From Candidatus Krumholzibacteriia bacterium (lineage in GTDB: Bacteria; Krumholzibacteriota; Krumholzibacteriia; LZORAL124-64-63), in contig JACZKN010000229.1 of the NCBI GenBank assembly GCA_014859985.1, forward strand, positions 1-15,403: a stretch of 15,403 nucleotides of DNA, written 5' to 3'. The stretch's first letter is position 1. Each line of letters starts with the position of its first letter. The position numbers were made by a program, and so were the translations under genes. The notes under the pieces are model-generated. The model saw nothing but the letters and a program-made list of their open reading frames with translations, made no database searches and was not told the DNA's origin. Below, piece by piece: positions 14,971 through 15,403 of the stretch.

Positions 14971-15403
14971 GATCCGCTCCTCGGGTCGGCGGGTGCAGGG
15001 ATCGGGTCCAGGCCCGCGGCCAGGACCATCGCTTCCAGGTCGGGCGCGGCGGCCAACGCCACGGAAAAGCCCGCGGCGCGGGCGGCCCGGGCGGTGGTCT
15101 CGCCGATGGCCACGCAGTCCGGTCGCGCGTCCCAGGCGCCGGTAAAGGCGCCCACGGCGGACGGGCTGGCGAAGAACACGATGTCACGGGCGGCCGGCCC
15201 GTCGGCCGGCAGCTCGGCCGGGGGCACGGCCTCGGTCTCGTACAGGGCCACCTCGTCCACGACGAAGCCGGCCCTTTCGAAGCCGGCCCGCGGCTCGGCC
15301 AGCCGCCGGGACGAGCCCGGCAGCAGGATGCGCGCCGGCGCAGCGACCCGCGCGCTGAAGGCGACCGCCAGTTCGGCCCCGTCGCGGGTCGCCAGGCCCA
15401 GGT
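14967..15403 (-). CDS. hemD: Uroporphyrinogen-III synthase, C-terminal part (cut by window edge)
   Basis: The frame runs from the right edge (first whole codon at 15401) to TGA at 14967-14969, giving about 144 residues, a little over half of a usual HemD (240-270). HemD closes hydroxymethylbilane to uroporphyrinogen III with inversion of ring D. Supporting motifs are ARILLPGSSRRLAE, a DEVALYETEAV strand at the domain hinge, DIVFFASPSAVGAFTGAW, and CVAIGETTARAARAAGFSV. The APDLEAMVLA ending is the typical last helix. HemD is poorly conserved, so the call also leans on its 4-nt overlap with hemB. The N-terminal domain and start are outside the window. hemC, absent here, is commonly just upstream of or fused to hemD. 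Confidence 0.9.
   Translation of the reverse strand, partial: LGLATRDGAELAVAFSARVAAPARILLPGSSRRLAEPRAGFERAGFVVDEVALYETEAVPPAELPADGPAARDIVFFASPSAVGAFTGAWDARPDCVAIGETTARAARAAGFSVALAAAPDLEAMVLAAGLDPIPAPADPRSGS

Overview
This window is high-GC bacterial DNA, densely coded. Four things suggest a Gram-negative member of, or near, the Fibrobacteres-Chlorobi-Bacteroidetes side of the tree (for example a candidate phylum known mostly from metagenomes). They are a C-terminal secretion-sorting-like tail at the left edge, a LolA/RseB-like periplasmic module, lipoprotein and beta-propeller genes, and a glutamate-based (C5) haem pathway. The phylum placement is inference; no rRNA or other marker gene is present.

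Left part, + strand (1-2430). The last 24 codons of a secreted protein are followed by an ECF-type sigma factor (273-779) that overlaps by 8 nt a 517-residue single-pass membrane protein (772-2325). The latter is probably the sigma factor's partner or regulator. It carries a LolA-like domain and two tandem C-terminal repeats resembling STN or DUF3738 domains. The two-gene cassette is bracketed by two same-orientation, ungapped 80-bp repeats (88-167 and 2344-2423). Their cores are perfect 20-bp palindromes that differ only by a compensating base-pair change.

Middle part, - strand (2406-5197). Reading leftwards there is a 72-residue Cys-rich peptide with a signal sequence, a secreted 6-bladed beta-propeller protein and a putative lipoprotein, closely packed like an operon. 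A MntP-type manganese exporter follows. The peptide, propeller and lipoprotein look less GC-rich than their surroundings. They form the least explained gene set here and the best candidate for an undescribed system.

Right part, - strand (5419-15403). A tightly packed haem operon is read right to left: hemD (cut by the window edge), hemB, hemL, hemE, hemN, hemH, hemY, a ccsA/hemX-like membrane gene, and hemA. Most junctions overlap or are within 15 nt. Together they take glutamyl-tRNA to protohaem through protoporphyrin IX, and every step is present except HemC (hydroxymethylbilane synthase), which probably lies just beyond the right edge before hemD. The committed-step enzyme HemA is unusually the last gene. 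It overlaps the HemX-like membrane protein by 4 nt, a pairing that in Bacillus is linked to control of HemA level.

No tRNA, rRNA, CRISPR array, transposase or integrase was seen. No gene-free stretch exceeds 300 bases; the longest are 77-272 and 5198-5418.
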